DNA of 64,000 bases from an uncultured Neglectibacter sp. (GCA_946554335.1 CAMNSA010000003.1:1-64000), one strand, 5' to 3'; positions 32,017-42,719 are shown, counted from the first letter of the stretch. The notes: generated by a model from the sequence alone, not told the origin. Numbers and translations: made by a program.

Positions 32017-33084
32017 ATGAAAAAGCTTCTTGCCCTTTTGCTTTCCTGTTCTCTGATTTTCTGCCTGTTTGGCTGTGACCCGATTGATCCCTCCTCTTCC
32101 CAGGAGAGCTCTTCCGCTCCGGCTGTGTCCTCCTCTCCTGAGGAGAGCTCCTCTGCGGAAAGCCTCTCCCCCTCCAGCGCTTCTCCCACGGGAGAAGCCC
32201 GTATCGCCGCGTTAAAGGGGCCCACCGCCATGGGATTGATCAAACTGATGGAGGATTCCGCTTCCTCCGGATCCCCCTTCCAGTTCTCCATTTCCGCCTC
32301 GGCGGATGAGATCACTCCTAAGCTGGTGCAGGGCGAGCTGGATCTGGCGGCTGTGCCCGCCAACCTGGCAAGCGTTCTCTACAACCAGACCGGCGGCGCC
32401 ATTCAGGTGCTGATGGTGAACACCCTGGGGGTGCTGTACCTGGTAGAAAACGGGGACACGATCCATTCCCCGGAAGACCTGAGAGGAAAGACCATTTTCG
32501 CAAGCGGAAAGGGCGCAACCCCGGAATACGCCTTAAACTATATGCTTTCAGAAAACGGGATCGACCCCGAAAAGGATGTGACCATCGAGTGGAAGTCTGA
32601 ACACACGGAGTGCGCGGCCGCTCTCGCCTCCACAGAAAACGCCATCGCCATGCTTCCCCAGCCCTTTGTCACCACAGCCCAGATGAAAAACGAGGGCCTG
32701 CGGGTGGCGCTGGACCTTACGGCGGAATGGGAAAAGCTCTCCTCGAAAAAGGATTCCCCCGCCATACTGATCACCGGCGTGATGGTGGGAAGACGGGAGT
32801 TCCTGGAGGAAAACAGGGAGCTGGTCTCCGAATTCCTGAAGGAATACCGGGCCTCTGTTTCCTTTGTGCAGGAAAACACGGAAGAGGCGGCCGAGCTCAT
32901 CGGGAAATACGACATCGTTCCCGCCCCGGTGGCAAAGCAGGCCCTTCCCCATTGCAGCATCACCTATCTGGACGGCGGGGAGATGGAAGAGCGGCTTTCC
33001 GGGTATCTCAGCGTGCTTTTTGAGCAGAATCCCAAGGCGGTGGGTGGAGCGCTTCCCGCCGGCGACTTCTATTATCTGCCGTAA
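32017..33084 (+). CDS. ABC transporter substrate-binding lipoprotein (NitT/TauT-like)
   Basis: MKKLLALLLSCSLIFCLFGCDP lipobox; IAALKGPTAMGLIKLMED; ELDLAAVPANLASVLYNQTGGAIQVL. Confidence 0.88.
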   Translation: MKKLLALLLSCSLIFCLFGCDPIDPSSSQESSSAPAVSSSPEESSSAESLSPSSASPTGEARIAALKGPTAMGLIKLMEDSASSGSPFQFSISASADEITPKLVQGELDLAAVPANLASVLYNQTGGAIQVLMVNTLGVLYLVENGDTIHSPEDLRGKTIFASGKGATPEYALNYMLSENGIDPEKDVTIEWKSEHTECAAALASTENAIAMLPQPFVTTAQMKNEGLRVALDLTAEWEKLSSKKDSPAILITGVMVGRREFLEENRELVSEFLKEYRASVSFVQENTEEAAELIGKYDIVPAPVAKQALPHCSITYLDGGEMEERLSGYLSVLFEQNPKAVGGALPAGDFYYLP

Positions 33085-33852
33085 ATGAAAGGCCTTTCCC
33101 CCTCTCAGAAAAAGAGGCTTTCCACCCTGGCGGCGGCTGTCTTCTGGCTGCTGCTCTGGCAGGCAGCCTCCATGGCGATCGGCCATGAGATCCTGTTGGC
33201 CTCTCCGGTTTCCGTTGTATACAGGCTTTTTACCCTACTGCCTGAGGGCGAATTCTGGAAGGCCCTGCTCTTTTCCGTTTCCCGCATCACTTTGGGATTC
33301 TTCCTGGCCTTTCTCAGCGGCACTCTGCTTTCCATGCTCTCCTCCCGCTTTTCCCTGATGAAAGCGCTGATCTCCCCCTTTGTGGGAGTGATCCGGGCGA
33401 CGCCGGTAGCCTCCTTCATCATCCTGGTGCTTCTCTGGCTCCCTTCCAGAAGGCTTTCCCTGTTCATCTCCTTTTTGATGGCCACCCCCATCTTCTATTC
33501 CAATGTGCTCACGGGTTTAGAAAATCTGGACCGGCGGCTGTTGGAGATGGCGCAGGTCTTTGAGGTTTCCCCCAGGAGAAGATTCCGTTTTCTCTATCTG
33601 CCTCAGCTTTTGCCCTACTTTCGTTCCGCCAGCGCTATCGCCCTGGGCCTCTGTTGGAAGTCCGGCGTGGCGGCGGAGGTCATCGGGCTGCCCCAGGGCT
33701 CCATCGGCGAGCGGCTCTACCAGGCGAAGATCTATCTGGAAACGCCGGAGCTGCTGGCCTGGACCCTTTTGATCATTCTCATCAGTATTCTCTCGGAAAA
33801 GCTCTTTTTAAAGCTTTTCGATCTCATCATCCGCCGCGTTGTCAGCTGCTGA
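33085..33852 (+). CDS. ABC transporter permease (NitT/TauT type)
   Basis: Multi-TM; VIRATPVASFIILVLLWL; EMAQVFEVSPRRRFRFLYLPQL coupling-helix region. Confidence 0.88.
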   Translation: MKGLSPSQKKRLSTLAAAVFWLLLWQAASMAIGHEILLASPVSVVYRLFTLLPEGEFWKALLFSVSRITLGFFLAFLSGTLLSMLSSRFSLMKALISPFVGVIRATPVASFIILVLLWLPSRRLSLFISFLMATPIFYSNVLTGLENLDRRLLEMAQVFEVSPRRRFRFLYLPQLLPYFRSASAIALGLCWKSGVAAEVIGLPQGSIGERLYQAKIYLETPELLAWTLLIILISILSEKLFLKLFDLIIRRVVSC

Positions 33853-33892
33853 AGGACGGCCTGTAAATTTTCGGAAGGGGGAGAGATTCGAT

Positions 33893-34486
33893 ATGATCCA
33901 AATAGAAGGACTTTTCAAAAGCTTCGGGGAAAAAGCAGTGCTTCAAAACTTTTCCTGTTCTCTCCCCGCCGGAAAAACCACCTGTCTGATGGGGCCCTCC
34001 GGCTGTGGAAAAACCACTTTATTTCGGATCCTCTTGGGTCTGGAGACGCCGGATCACGGTGTGATCTTAGGGCTGGAAGGGAAACGGAAAAGTGCAGTGT
34101 TTCAGGAAGACCGGCTCTGTGAGACCTTGGGGCCTGTCCCCAATCTTCAGCTCTGTTCCCCGGGCCTTTCCCGGGAGAGGGCCCTTTCCCTGCTGAAGGA
34201 TCTGGGATTAGAGGACAGCGCCTTATCTCCCATAAGTACCTTTTCCGGAGGGATGAAACGCCGGGTCGCCCTGCTGCGCGCCCTCTCGGCTCCTTATGAT
34301 ATTCTGTTTCTGGACGAGCCCTTTCAGGGGCTGGACAAGGAAACCAAACAGCTCACCATGGATTATGTGAAAAAACACACCCAGGGGAAAACCGTATTTT
34401 TTATCACCCACGATCCCGGGGAGGCCGACGAGCTTTCCCAACACCTGATCCTGCTTCCATCAACATTCCCTGCCATTGATCAATAA
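33893..34486 (+). CDS. ABC transporter ATP-binding protein
   Basis: GPSGCGKTTLFRILLG Walker A; FSGGMKRRVALLRAL signature; ILFLDEPFQGLD Walker B. Confidence 0.92.
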   Translation: MIQIEGLFKSFGEKAVLQNFSCSLPAGKTTCLMGPSGCGKTTLFRILLGLETPDHGVILGLEGKRKSAVFQEDRLCETLGPVPNLQLCSPGLSRERALSLLKDLGLEDSALSPISTFSGGMKRRVALLRALSAPYDILFLDEPFQGLDKETKQLTMDYVKKHTQGKTVFFITHDPGEADELSQHLILLPSTFPAIDQ

Positions 34487-34521
34487 GAAGGACATGAATC
34501 AACAGAAAGGCTGGAATTTTT

Positions 34522-35607
34522 ATGAGCGACAAGCGACTCTCCTTTCACTTTGAACCGGAAAAGGGCTGGATAAACGATCCAAACGGCCTGTGCTTCTTCG
34601 GCGGGAAATATCACGCCTTTTTCCAGCACAATCCCCACGAGGCTAAGTGGGGACCCATGCACTGGGGCCACGCGGTCAGCGAGGACCTGATCCACTGGGA
34701 AGAGCTTCCCATCGCCCTGTTTCCCGATATGCCCTATGAGGACGACGGCGGCTGCTTCTCCGGCTCCGCCCTCGCAAAGGACGGCGTTCTGTACCTGATG
34801 TACACCTCCGTTTCCAAGGCCCATGGTCAGACCCAGTCTCTGGCGCTGAGTAAGGACGGCCTGCATTTTGAAAAGTATGAGAAAAACCCGGTGATTTCCT
34901 ATTGCCCCATTGATCCGGAGAACCGGGATTTCCGGGATCCCAAAATCTTCTCCTTCGACGGGGAATACCGCATGGTGTGCGGCTCTGCCGCAGACGGCGT
35001 GGGAGCCGTTTTGCTCTACCGCTCCAGAGATCTTATTTCCTGGGAATACCTGGGAAAGCTCTTTGAAAGCCAAGACTTCGGAGCTGTGCCGGAATGTCCT
35101 GATCTTTTCCCCTTAGATGACCAGTGGGTCCTGATGTTTTCCCGCATGGACACGCAGTCCGCTCAGTTTATTCTGGGGGATTTTGACGGCTTTTCCTTTA
35201 CTCCCCACTCCTTCCAGCAGCCGGAAAAGGGCACGGACTTTTACGCCCCGCAGACCTTCCTGGACGGGGAGGGCAGAAGGATCATGATCGGCTGGCTTTA
35301 CGGCTGGAAAAGGAAGGTCCCGGAAAACGCCCTGAGGGCCGGCGCTTTAGCCATTCCCAGAGAACTCTCTCTAAAGGAGGGGAAGCTTTTTCAGTATCCC
35401 GTCCGGGAGGCTGCCTCCCTGCTGGTATCTGAGGACAGCTGTCTGCAAAGGGATCGGGATATTTTCCGGATCACCAATGGAAAGCAGACGCTTTTGGAGC
35501 TTTCCTCCGAAAAGGTGACAGACGCGGCGGTGCTGAAGGACAGGGAAGCCCGGGAGGTCTTCCTCAACCGGGGCGAATGGACCTGTTCCTTCTATCTGGA
35601 GCATTAA
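34522..35607 (+). CDS. Glycoside hydrolase family 32 (sucrose-6-phosphate hydrolase/beta-fructosidase), short C-terminus
   Basis: FEPEKGWINDPNGLCFFGGKYHAFFQ (WINDPNG nucleophile), FRDPKIF, VPECPDLFPL (EC motif). Confidence 0.9.
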   Translation: MSDKRLSFHFEPEKGWINDPNGLCFFGGKYHAFFQHNPHEAKWGPMHWGHAVSEDLIHWEELPIALFPDMPYEDDGGCFSGSALAKDGVLYLMYTSVSKAHGQTQSLALSKDGLHFEKYEKNPVISYCPIDPENRDFRDPKIFSFDGEYRMVCGSAADGVGAVLLYRSRDLISWEYLGKLFESQDFGAVPECPDLFPLDDQWVLMFSRMDTQSAQFILGDFDGFSFTPHSFQQPEKGTDFYAPQTFLDGEGRRIMIGWLYGWKRKVPENALRAGALAIPRELSLKEGKLFQYPVREAASLLVSEDSCLQRDRDIFRITNGKQTLLELSSEKVTDAAVLKDREAREVFLNRGEWTCSFYLEH

Positions 35608-35620
35608 ATATTATTTTGTA

Positions 35621-35680
35621 AAAAGAAAGGTTCCCATCCTCTCCCTCTTTCAGGGAGGTTGGATGGGAACCTTATTTTTT
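35621..35680. terminator. Bidirectional terminator between GH32 and accA
   Basis: AAGGTTCCCATCC/GGATGGGAACCTT with inner CTCCCT/AGGGAG, then ATTTTTT. Confidence 0.85.
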
Positions 35681-35690
35681 GAAAGAACAC

Positions 35691-36455
35691 TCAGAATTTC
35701 CGAAACCGGTCGTATCTTGCCTGCAGAAGCTCCTCTAAGGACAATTTGCCAAGAGTGTCCAGCTCCTGTGAAAGATCCTCCCGCAGCTGCTCATAGACCT
35801 TCCCGAAATCTTTTTCCTCCGGGATGACCTTCTCCACCACGCCCAGGCGTTCCATATCCTGAGCCGTGAGGGACAGGCACTCTGCCGCTTCCTTCACCTT
35901 TTTCGGGTCCTTCCACAAAATGCTTGCGCAGCCCTCCGGGGAGATCACGGAATAGACGGCGTTTTCCAGGATCCATACCCGGTCTGCCACTGCCAGCGCC
36001 AAAGCGCCGCCGCTTCCCCCCTCGCCGATCAGAACAGAGATCACCGGCGTTTTCAGGTCTATCATTTCCGAGAGATTTTCCGCGATGGCCTGAGCCTGGC
36101 CTCGCTCCTCCGCCCCCATGCCGCAAAAGGCGCCGGCAGTGTCTACGAAGCACACCACAGGGCGGTGGAACTTCTCCGCCTGCTTCATCAAGCGCAGCGC
36201 TTTCCGGTAGCCCTCCGGATTGGGAGAGCCGAAATTCCGGCGAAGCTTTTCTTTCACCTCTACGCCCTTTTCCATGGCGATCACTGTCACGGGCTTGCCT
36301 CTCAGGGTGGCCAATCCGCCTACGATGGCGGGGTCGTCCCCGAAGCGGCGGTCTCCGTGAAGCTCGATGAAGTCTTCAAAAATCGTTTCGATATAGGAAA
36401 GTCCTGTGGCCCGGCCCTTGCTTCTGGCCAGCTGCACCTTGTCGTAGGCGCTCAT
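35691..36455 (-). CDS. accA: Acetyl-CoA carboxylase carboxyltransferase subunit alpha
   Basis: [59 protein letters not shown]. Confidence 0.95.
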   Translation of the reverse strand: MSAYDKVQLARSKGRATGLSYIETIFEDFIELHGDRRFGDDPAIVGGLATLRGKPVTVIAMEKGVEVKEKLRRNFGSPNPEGYRKALRLMKQAEKFHRPVVCFVDTAGAFCGMGAEERGQAQAIAENLSEMIDLKTPVISVLIGEGGSGGALALAVADRVWILENAVYSVISPEGCASILWKDPKKVKEAAECLSLTAQDMERLGVVEKVIPEEKDFGKVYEQLREDLSQELDTLGKLSLEELLQARYDRFRKF

Positions 36456-37309
36456 TGCACACTCCCCCTTTTGTGAAGCTTCAGAAGCTTTGCAATGGTC
36501 TCCTTCTGCTCGCTTCTGGGAACGATCAGGTCAATAAATCCGTGCTCCAGCAAAAATTCCGCCTTCTGAAAGCCCTGGGGCAGCTTTTTCCGGATGGTCT
36601 GCTCGATCACTCTGGCTCCCGCGAAGCCGATGGTGGCCCCCGGTTCTGACATAATCACATCTCCGTCCATGGCAAAGCTGGCGGTCACCCCTCCGGTGGT
36701 GGGATCCGTCAGAACGGTGAGATAAAAATTCCCCGCGTCGCTGTGTTTGCGCAGCGCTCCGCTGGTTTTCGCCATCTGCATCAGGGAGAGGATGCCCTCC
36801 TGCATTCTGGCCCCGCCGGAAACGGTGAAACCCACCACAGGAAGGGAATGTTCCAACGCGTACTCAAACAGCCGGGTGATCTTCTCTCCCACCACGGTGC
36901 CCATACTGCCGATCATAAAATTGGGGTCCATGAAGAAGAGGGCGCATTTCTCCGAGCAGATCTCCGCCGTACCGCACACCACGCCCTCCTTTTCCCGGGA
37001 GGCAAGCTTGGCGTTTCTCAGCTTCTGATCATATCCCGGGAAGCCCAATACATCCCGGCTCTTCAATTCGCCGAACAGCTCTTCAAAGGTGTCTTCATCC
37101 GCAAGATACGCGATCCGCTCTCTGGGGCTCATCCGAAAATGATAGCCGCAAGCTGTGCAGACATTCAGGTTTTCCAGCTGCTCGCTTAAAGGCAGAAGCG
37201 CGCCGCAGTGAGGACAGGTGTTGTTGATGCCCGTCTCCTCCCGGTCCTGCTTTCTGCCGCCCTTTTCCAGCTCGTTCTGGGGAGAGCGGAACAGTCCCAT
37301 CAAATTCAT
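36452..37309 (-). CDS. accD: Acetyl-CoA carboxylase carboxyltransferase subunit beta
   Basis: Zn finger [49 protein letters not shown]. Confidence 0.96.
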   Translation of the reverse strand: MNLMGLFRSPQNELEKGGRKQDREETGINNTCPHCGALLPLSEQLENLNVCTACGYHFRMSPRERIAYLADEDTFEELFGELKSRDVLGFPGYDQKLRNAKLASREKEGVVCGTAEICSEKCALFFMDPNFMIGSMGTVVGEKITRLFEYALEHSLPVVGFTVSGGARMQEGILSLMQMAKTSGALRKHSDAGNFYLTVLTDPTTGGVTASFAMDGDVIMSEPGATIGFAGARVIEQTIRKKLPQGFQKAEFLLEHGFIDLIVPRSEQKETIAKLLKLHKRGSVQ

Positions 37310-37355
37310 AAGATCCCTCGTTTCTCAAGTGAAATCCGCTGCGAGCTTTTTCCTC

Positions 37356-38693
37356 TCAGCTCTGCTGCTTTTTCTCTCTGCGTTTTTCAAATTCTTCCAT
37401 GAAATTGGTGTAATAGTCTCCCTTTTTAAAGGCCTCGTCCCGCACGATCTCGATCTGGCTCTCGATATTGTTCCCCGCGCCGTCCACGATCAGCTCGCAC
37501 AGCGCGGACTGCATCTTGCGGATGGCTTCCTCTCTGGTGGAGGAGTAGACGATCATCTTCCCCAGCATGGAGTCATAGTAGGGCGGAATCTCATAGCCCT
37601 GATACAGGAAGGTGTCAAACCGCACCCAGGGCCCGCCGGGAGTATGGAAAAAGTTGATCTTTCCCGCCCCCTGGGCATTGATACGGCACTCTATGGCGGA
37701 GCCCTTTACTTCAATGTCCTCCTGAGTAAAGTCCAAAAGCACTCCGGCCGCGATGCGGATCTGCCACTTGACAATGTCCACCCCGGTAACCAGCTCGGAA
37801 ACCGGATGCTCCACCTGCAAGCGGGTATTCATTTCCATGAAGTAGAAGTTCCCCTCCCGGTCCATCAGGAATTCCACGGTCCCGGCGTTCAGATATCCCG
37901 CCGCCTTGGCCGCCTTGGCCGCCATTTCCATCAGCTTACTCCGGGTCTCCTCCGACACCGCCGGAGAGGGAGATTCCTCAATGAGCTTCTGGTTATTCTT
38001 CTGGATGGAACATTCCCGCTCCCCCAGGCAGACGATATTTCCCTTTTCATCCGCCAGAAGCTGTACCTCGATATGCTTGACAGGGCTCAGGTATTTTTCC
38101 AGATACATCCGTCCGTCTCCAAAGGCCTTCTGCGCCTCGCTGGAGGCCGTCTGAAAGGCCCGTTCCATGTCCTCCGGCCTTTCCACCAGTCGGATCCCTT
38201 TTCCGCCGCCGCCGGCGCTTGCCTTGATCAGCACCGGATAGCCGATCTTCCCAGCCTGTTCTACCGCTTCCTTGACTCCCGGCAAAATATCGGTGCCCGG
38301 TGTGACGGGAACGCCGTTTTCCTTCATCAGCCTGCGGGCCGCGTCCTTATCTCCCATGCGGGCGATGATCTCATCAGAGGGGCCGATAAACACCAGCCCG
38401 TGCTTCTTGCAAAGCGCGGCAAACCCGGCGTTTTCCGAAAGGAAACCGTAGCCCGGGTGGATGGCTTCCGCCCCGGTAGCCAGAGCCGCCGCGACGATAC
38501 GCTCGCCGTTTAAATAGCTTTCCTCCGCCTTTGCCCCGCCGATACAGATCGCCTCATCGGCCAGCGCGGCGTGAAGAGATTCCCGGTCCGCCTCGGAATA
38601 GACCGCCACCGTGAGAATCCCCATCTCTTTACAGGCCCGGATCACCCGCACCGCGATCTCTCCCCGGTTGGCGATCAGGATCTTTTTAAACAT
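37356..38693 (-). CDS. accC: Acetyl-CoA carboxylase biotin carboxylase subunit
   Basis: MFKKILIANRGEIAVRVIRACKEMGI; KASAGGGGKGIR; FMEMNTRLQVEHPVSE. Confidence 0.97.
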   Translation of the reverse strand: MFKKILIANRGEIAVRVIRACKEMGILTVAVYSEADRESLHAALADEAICIGGAKAEESYLNGERIVAAALATGAEAIHPGYGFLSENAGFAALCKKHGLVFIGPSDEIIARMGDKDAARRLMKENGVPVTPGTDILPGVKEAVEQAGKIGYPVLIKASAGGGGKGIRLVERPEDMERAFQTASSEAQKAFGDGRMYLEKYLSPVKHIEVQLLADEKGNIVCLGERECSIQKNNQKLIEESPSPAVSEETRSKLMEMAAKAAKAAGYLNAGTVEFLMDREGNFYFMEMNTRLQVEHPVSELVTGVDIVKWQIRIAAGVLLDFTQEDIEVKGSAIECRINAQGAGKINFFHTPGGPWVRFDTFLYQGYEIPPYYDSMLGKMIVYSSTREEAIRKMQSALCELIVDGAGNNIESQIEIVRDEAFKKGDYYTNFMEEFEKRREKKQQS

Positions 38694-38732
38694 GTGGCTT
38701 TCCTCCTTGCAGGGTCAAAATGCACAGCGCCG

Positions 38733-39155
38733 TCAGGCCTTCACAAGAGCAAAGGAGAACTCCGCCGAAACGCACAGCTTCCCATTCACTCTACCCTCGC
38801 CCTTGGCGAAATAAAAGCTTCCCCGGCTGCGGGTGATCTCGCACTGGGTCTCCAGCGTGTCGCCTGGCTTCACCTGATTTTTGAACTTCACCTTATCCAG
38901 GCTGGTAAACAGGGGCGTCATTCCCTGAGAGGCTCCCTCAGAGAGCAGCACGCAGGCGGACTGCGCCATCATCTCGCACAGGATCACACCGGGCACCACC
39001 GGGTTTCCCGGAAAATGGCCGGAGAGAAAATACTCGTCTCCCCTGATATGGCATTTCCCGAAAGCCTTTCCATCTATCAGCTCCACCTCGTCCACCAGAA
39101 GCATGGGCTCCCGGTGGGGAAGTATTTTCTTGATCTCTTCCTTATTCATCTGCAA
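38733..39155 (-). CDS. fabZ: 3-hydroxyacyl-ACP dehydratase
   Basis: IKKILPHREPMLLVDEV; LSGHFPGNPVVPGVILCEMMAQ. Confidence 0.96.
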   Translation of the reverse strand: MQMNKEEIKKILPHREPMLLVDEVELIDGKAFGKCHIRGDEYFLSGHFPGNPVVPGVILCEMMAQSACVLLSEGASQGMTPLFTSLDKVKFKNQVKPGDTLETQCEITRSRGSFYFAKGEGRVNGKLCVSAEFSFALVKA

Positions 39156-39217
39156 AAAGGCCTCCTTTATAAGCTTCGCTCCCGTTTTCGCCTGTGAAGC
39201 GCCGCCGGAACAAATCC

Positions 39218-39667
39218 TCAGCCGTTCACGATCCGAAACAGCGGCTGGCCGAACTCTATCACCTGTCCGTTTGTCACGCAGATCTCCGCGATCACGCCGT
39301 CCGTCTCCGCGGGGATCTCATTCATCAGCTTCATGGCCTCGATCACACAGAGGATGTCCCCCTTCTTCACCCGGTCACCCACCGAGACATAGGGCTTTGC
39401 CTCCGGGGATGGAGAAGAATAGAACACGCCCACCGTGGGGGAAAGCACCAGATTTCCCTCCTTCTGGGGAAGCTGCTGGCTGAGCCCCTCTGCAGGGGCG
39501 GCAGTGAAGGGAAACGCCGCAGCCGCCGCAGCGGGCGCCGCCGGGGCGGGATCCTCCTTTATGCCTCGTTCCAGCTTCACAGAGGTATCTCCCTGGGCAT
39601 ATTCCAGGCTGCTGAGTCCATAGTCCTTCATCAAGCGGGCGAGTTCCTCCAATTCCTTTACATTCAT
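39218..39667 (-). CDS. accB: Acetyl-CoA carboxylase biotin carboxyl carrier protein
   Basis: KEGNLVLSPTVGVFYSSPSPEAKPYVSVGDRVKKGDILCVIEAMKLMNEI. Confidence 0.95.
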   Translation of the reverse strand: MNVKELEELARLMKDYGLSSLEYAQGDTSVKLERGIKEDPAPAAPAAAAAAFPFTAAPAEGLSQQLPQKEGNLVLSPTVGVFYSSPSPEAKPYVSVGDRVKKGDILCVIEAMKLMNEIPAETDGVIAEICVTNGQVIEFGQPLFRIVNG

Positions 39668-39748
39668 CAGCTGTTCCTTTCCCTTCTCCCCACCGGGGCG
39701 GGGAGAAGCAGTTCCATGAGATAAAATGAAATGATCCTTTTCCGGAGA

Positions 39749-40984
39749 TCAGGCCTTCCGGAAGGCCAGATAGGCGTTGTGTCCGCCAAAGCCCAGGGAG
39801 GCGGAAAGCGCCAGCTCTACCGGAGCTTTCCGCGCCTTCCCGGGCACATAATCCAAGTCGCACTGAGGGTCCGGCTCCTCATACCCGATGGTGGGGGGAA
39901 CCAGATCCTCCTTCAAAGCCAGGAGGGAGGCGATGGCCTCTACCGCCCCGGCCGCACCCAGCATATGGCCTGTCATGGACTTGGTAGAGCTTACCATGCA
40001 CTGCCTTGCCGCCTCTTCTCCCAGGCCCTTCTTGATGGCCAGCGTCTCGCTGGAATCGTTTAAGGGCGTGCTGGTGCCGTGGGCGTTGATATAGATCTTT
40101 TTGGGATCCATCTTGTCTCCCCCGGCCTCGTCATAGGCCATTTTCAGGGCCTTGGAGCCGCCGATGGCCTCAGGATGGGGGGCTGTGATATGGTGGGCGT
40201 CGCAGGTGACGCCGTAGCCGCAGATCTCCCCATAGATCTTTGCGCCCCGCTTCTTTGCGTGCTCATACTCCTCCAGCATCAGCGCTCCCGCGCCCTCGCC
40301 CATCACAAAGCCGTTGCGCCGGGCGTCAAAGGGCATACAGGCCGCTTTGGGATCCTCAGAGGTGGAAAGGGCCTTCATGTTGGAAAAGCCCGCCACACCG
40401 ATGGGGATAATGGCCGCCTCCGCCCCGCCTGCCAGAACGGCGTCCAGATAGCCGTGGCGGATGGCGCGATAAGCTTCCCCGATGGCGTTGTTGCCTGTGG
40501 CGCAGGCGGTCACGGAAGGCAGGGAAGCTCCCTGAAAATCATATTTGATGGCAATCAGCCCGCCCGCCATATTGATGATCAGGGCAGGGATAAAGAAGGG
40601 GGAAACTCTCCTGGGGCCCTTTTCCAAAAGGGACTGCTGCTCCTGGGCAAAGGTGCCGATCCCACCGATGCCGGACCCGAAATAGGTCCCGATGCGCTCC
40701 GGCGGCAGGGTGCCGCGAATGCCGCTTTCCTCCACAGCCTGTGTGGCCGCGGCCAGGGCGTACTGGCAGAACACATCATATTTTCTCACATCGGAATGCT
40801 CCATATATTGCAGAGGGTCGAAGTCCTTGACCTCGGCGGCCACCTTCACCTTGTAATCCGTGGTGTCGAATTTGGTGATGGGCCCGATGCCGCACACACC
40901 GGCCTTCAGGCTTTCCCAGAAGGTGGGCACATCATTTCCGATAGGGGTCACCGCCCCCATTCCCGTTACCACGACCCGGTTCAT
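39749..40984 (-). CDS. fabF: Beta-ketoacyl-ACP synthase II
   Basis: MNRVVVTGMGAVTPIGNDVPTFWESLKAGVCGI; VTACATGNNAIGEAYRAI; KSMTGHMLGAAGAVEAI. Confidence 0.97.
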   Translation of the reverse strand: MNRVVVTGMGAVTPIGNDVPTFWESLKAGVCGIGPITKFDTTDYKVKVAAEVKDFDPLQYMEHSDVRKYDVFCQYALAAATQAVEESGIRGTLPPERIGTYFGSGIGGIGTFAQEQQSLLEKGPRRVSPFFIPALIINMAGGLIAIKYDFQGASLPSVTACATGNNAIGEAYRAIRHGYLDAVLAGGAEAAIIPIGVAGFSNMKALSTSEDPKAACMPFDARRNGFVMGEGAGALMLEEYEHAKKRGAKIYGEICGYGVTCDAHHITAPHPEAIGGSKALKMAYDEAGGDKMDPKKIYINAHGTSTPLNDSSETLAIKKGLGEEAARQCMVSSTKSMTGHMLGAAGAVEAIASLLALKEDLVPPTIGYEEPDPQCDLDYVPGKARKAPVELALSASLGFGGHNAYLAFRKA

Positions 40985-41718
40985 ATGGCAAGCCCCCCGT
41001 CCACGCGGATGGTCTCACCCGTGATATAGTCTGACTCCGGCAGCGCAAGGAACAGCGCCACATTGGCCACATCCTCGGCCTTTCCCATCCGCTTCATGGG
41101 CACCTGCTTCAAAAGGGGATTGTCCTCTCCGATATCCTTGGTCATGGCGGTTTCGATAAAGCCGGGGGCGATGCAGTTGCAGCACACATTTCTCCCCGCC
41201 AGCTCTCTGGCCACGGATTTTGACATGCCGATGAGTCCCGCCTTGGAGGCGGCGTAATTCACCTGCCCCGCGTTGCCGATGAGCCCGGCGATAGAGCTGA
41301 TATTGATGATCTTTCCGTAGCGCTTGCGCATAAAGTCACGATAGCAGGCCCGGATCATATGGAAAGCGCCCTTCAGATTGATGTCCAGCACCATGTCATA
41401 GTCCTCGTCCTTCATGGACACCATCAGGGTATCCCGGGTGATTCCGGCGTTGTTCACCAGAATGTCCACCTTCCCCAGGTCGGCCCTCACCGCCTCCACG
41501 GTGGCCTCCACCGCCTGTTCGTCCCGGACATCACAGACATAGGCCTTCGCCTTTCTTCCCATAGCCTCGATCTCCCTGCAGGTCTCCTGGGCGGGCTCCG
41601 GGGGGCCCACATACACCACCGCGATATCCGCCCCGTTTTCCGCCAGCTTCAGGGCGATGGCCTTGCCCAGACCCTGAGAGCCTCCTGTCACCAAAGCGAT
41701 CTTTCCCAACAATTTCAT
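40981..41718 (-). CDS. fabG: 3-oxoacyl-ACP reductase
   Basis: KIALVTGGSQGLGKAIALKLAENGA; NINSISG-like ININSSIAG region; YAASKAGLIGMSKS. Confidence 0.95.
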   Translation of the reverse strand: MKLLGKIALVTGGSQGLGKAIALKLAENGADIAVVYVGPPEPAQETCREIEAMGRKAKAYVCDVRDEQAVEATVEAVRADLGKVDILVNNAGITRDTLMVSMKDEDYDMVLDINLKGAFHMIRACYRDFMRKRYGKIINISSIAGLIGNAGQVNYAASKAGLIGMSKSVARELAGRNVCCNCIAPGFIETAMTKDIGEDNPLLKQVPMKRMGKAEDVANVALFLALPESDYITGETIRVDGGLAI

Positions 41719-41736
41719 GGTAAGCTTCCTTCCTTT

Positions 41737-42651
41737 TCAGCCCTTCAAAGCGGCCACTGTGGCCTTGAGCGTCTCTTCGTCCTCCACCCGGAGGATCGTG
41801 ACATCCTTAAGCGTCTTTTTCACCAGCCCGGACAGGGTTTTTCCCGGCCCGCACTCAATAAAGGTATCCGCGCCCTGTGCCTTCAGCGCCTCTAAAGTCT
41901 CCTGCCAGCGCACCGGGCTTTTCACCTGGGCGCAAAGCAGCTTTTCCGCTTCTTCCCCATAGGGCTTCCCGGTAAAATTGGCGTAAACGGGAAGCCGGGG
42001 GGCGTGGAGAGAAAGCTTTTTCAGCTCCTCCTCCAAAGTCTTCGCGGCGCTTTCCATAAAGGGGGAGTGAAAGGCTCCGCTCACCGCCAGGGGCACCGCT
42101 CTTCCTCCCACTTCGCTCACCCGGGCGCAAAATCGGGAAAGCTCTTCCTTTTCCCCAGCGACCACCAGCTGGCCGGGGCAGTTATAGTTCACAGGCCAAA
42201 CCTGAGAAAACTCCCTGCACAGCGCCTCTACCTCCTCGTTGGAAAGCTTCAGCACGGCGGCCATGGCGCCGGGATTTTCCCCGGCCGCCGCCTCCATGGC
42301 TTGGGCCCGTTTGCACACAAAGGAAAAGCCCTCTTCCTGGGAAAACACGCCTCCAAAGGTCAAGGCCGCCACCTCTCCCAGAGAGAATCCGGCGGCAAAC
42401 TGAGCGGTGACGCCCTTTTCCTCCAGCGCTCTGGCAGCGGCCAGATCCACGCAGTAAAGGCAGGGCTGGGTATTTTTCGTAATGGAAAGCTCCTCTGCGC
42501 TTCCCGCAAAGCACTGCTCCCGGGTCCCGGGACGGATGGAATCCGCCGTGTCAAACACCTGACGGGCCGCGGGGCTTATCTCATACAAGGCCTTTCCCAT
42601 GCCGGAGTATTGCGAACCCTGGCCGGAAAAGAGAAAGGCGGTCTTTCCCAT
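41737..42651 (-). CDS. fabD: Malonyl-CoA:ACP transacylase
   Basis: TAFLFSGQGSQYSGMGKALYE; AAGFSLGEVAAL; VSGAFHSPFM. Confidence 0.96.
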   Translation of the reverse strand: MGKTAFLFSGQGSQYSGMGKALYEISPAARQVFDTADSIRPGTREQCFAGSAEELSITKNTQPCLYCVDLAAARALEEKGVTAQFAAGFSLGEVAALTFGGVFSQEEGFSFVCKRAQAMEAAAGENPGAMAAVLKLSNEEVEALCREFSQVWPVNYNCPGQLVVAGEKEELSRFCARVSEVGGRAVPLAVSGAFHSPFMESAAKTLEEELKKLSLHAPRLPVYANFTGKPYGEEAEKLLCAQVKSPVRWQETLEALKAQGADTFIECGPGKTLSGLVKKTLKDVTILRVEDEETLKATVAALKG

Positions 42652-42719
42652 TTATTTTTCCTCCTGCTTACCGAAAATTTCGATTGGATCGTTCCCGTTC
42701 TCCGCGATGGAAAACAAGA

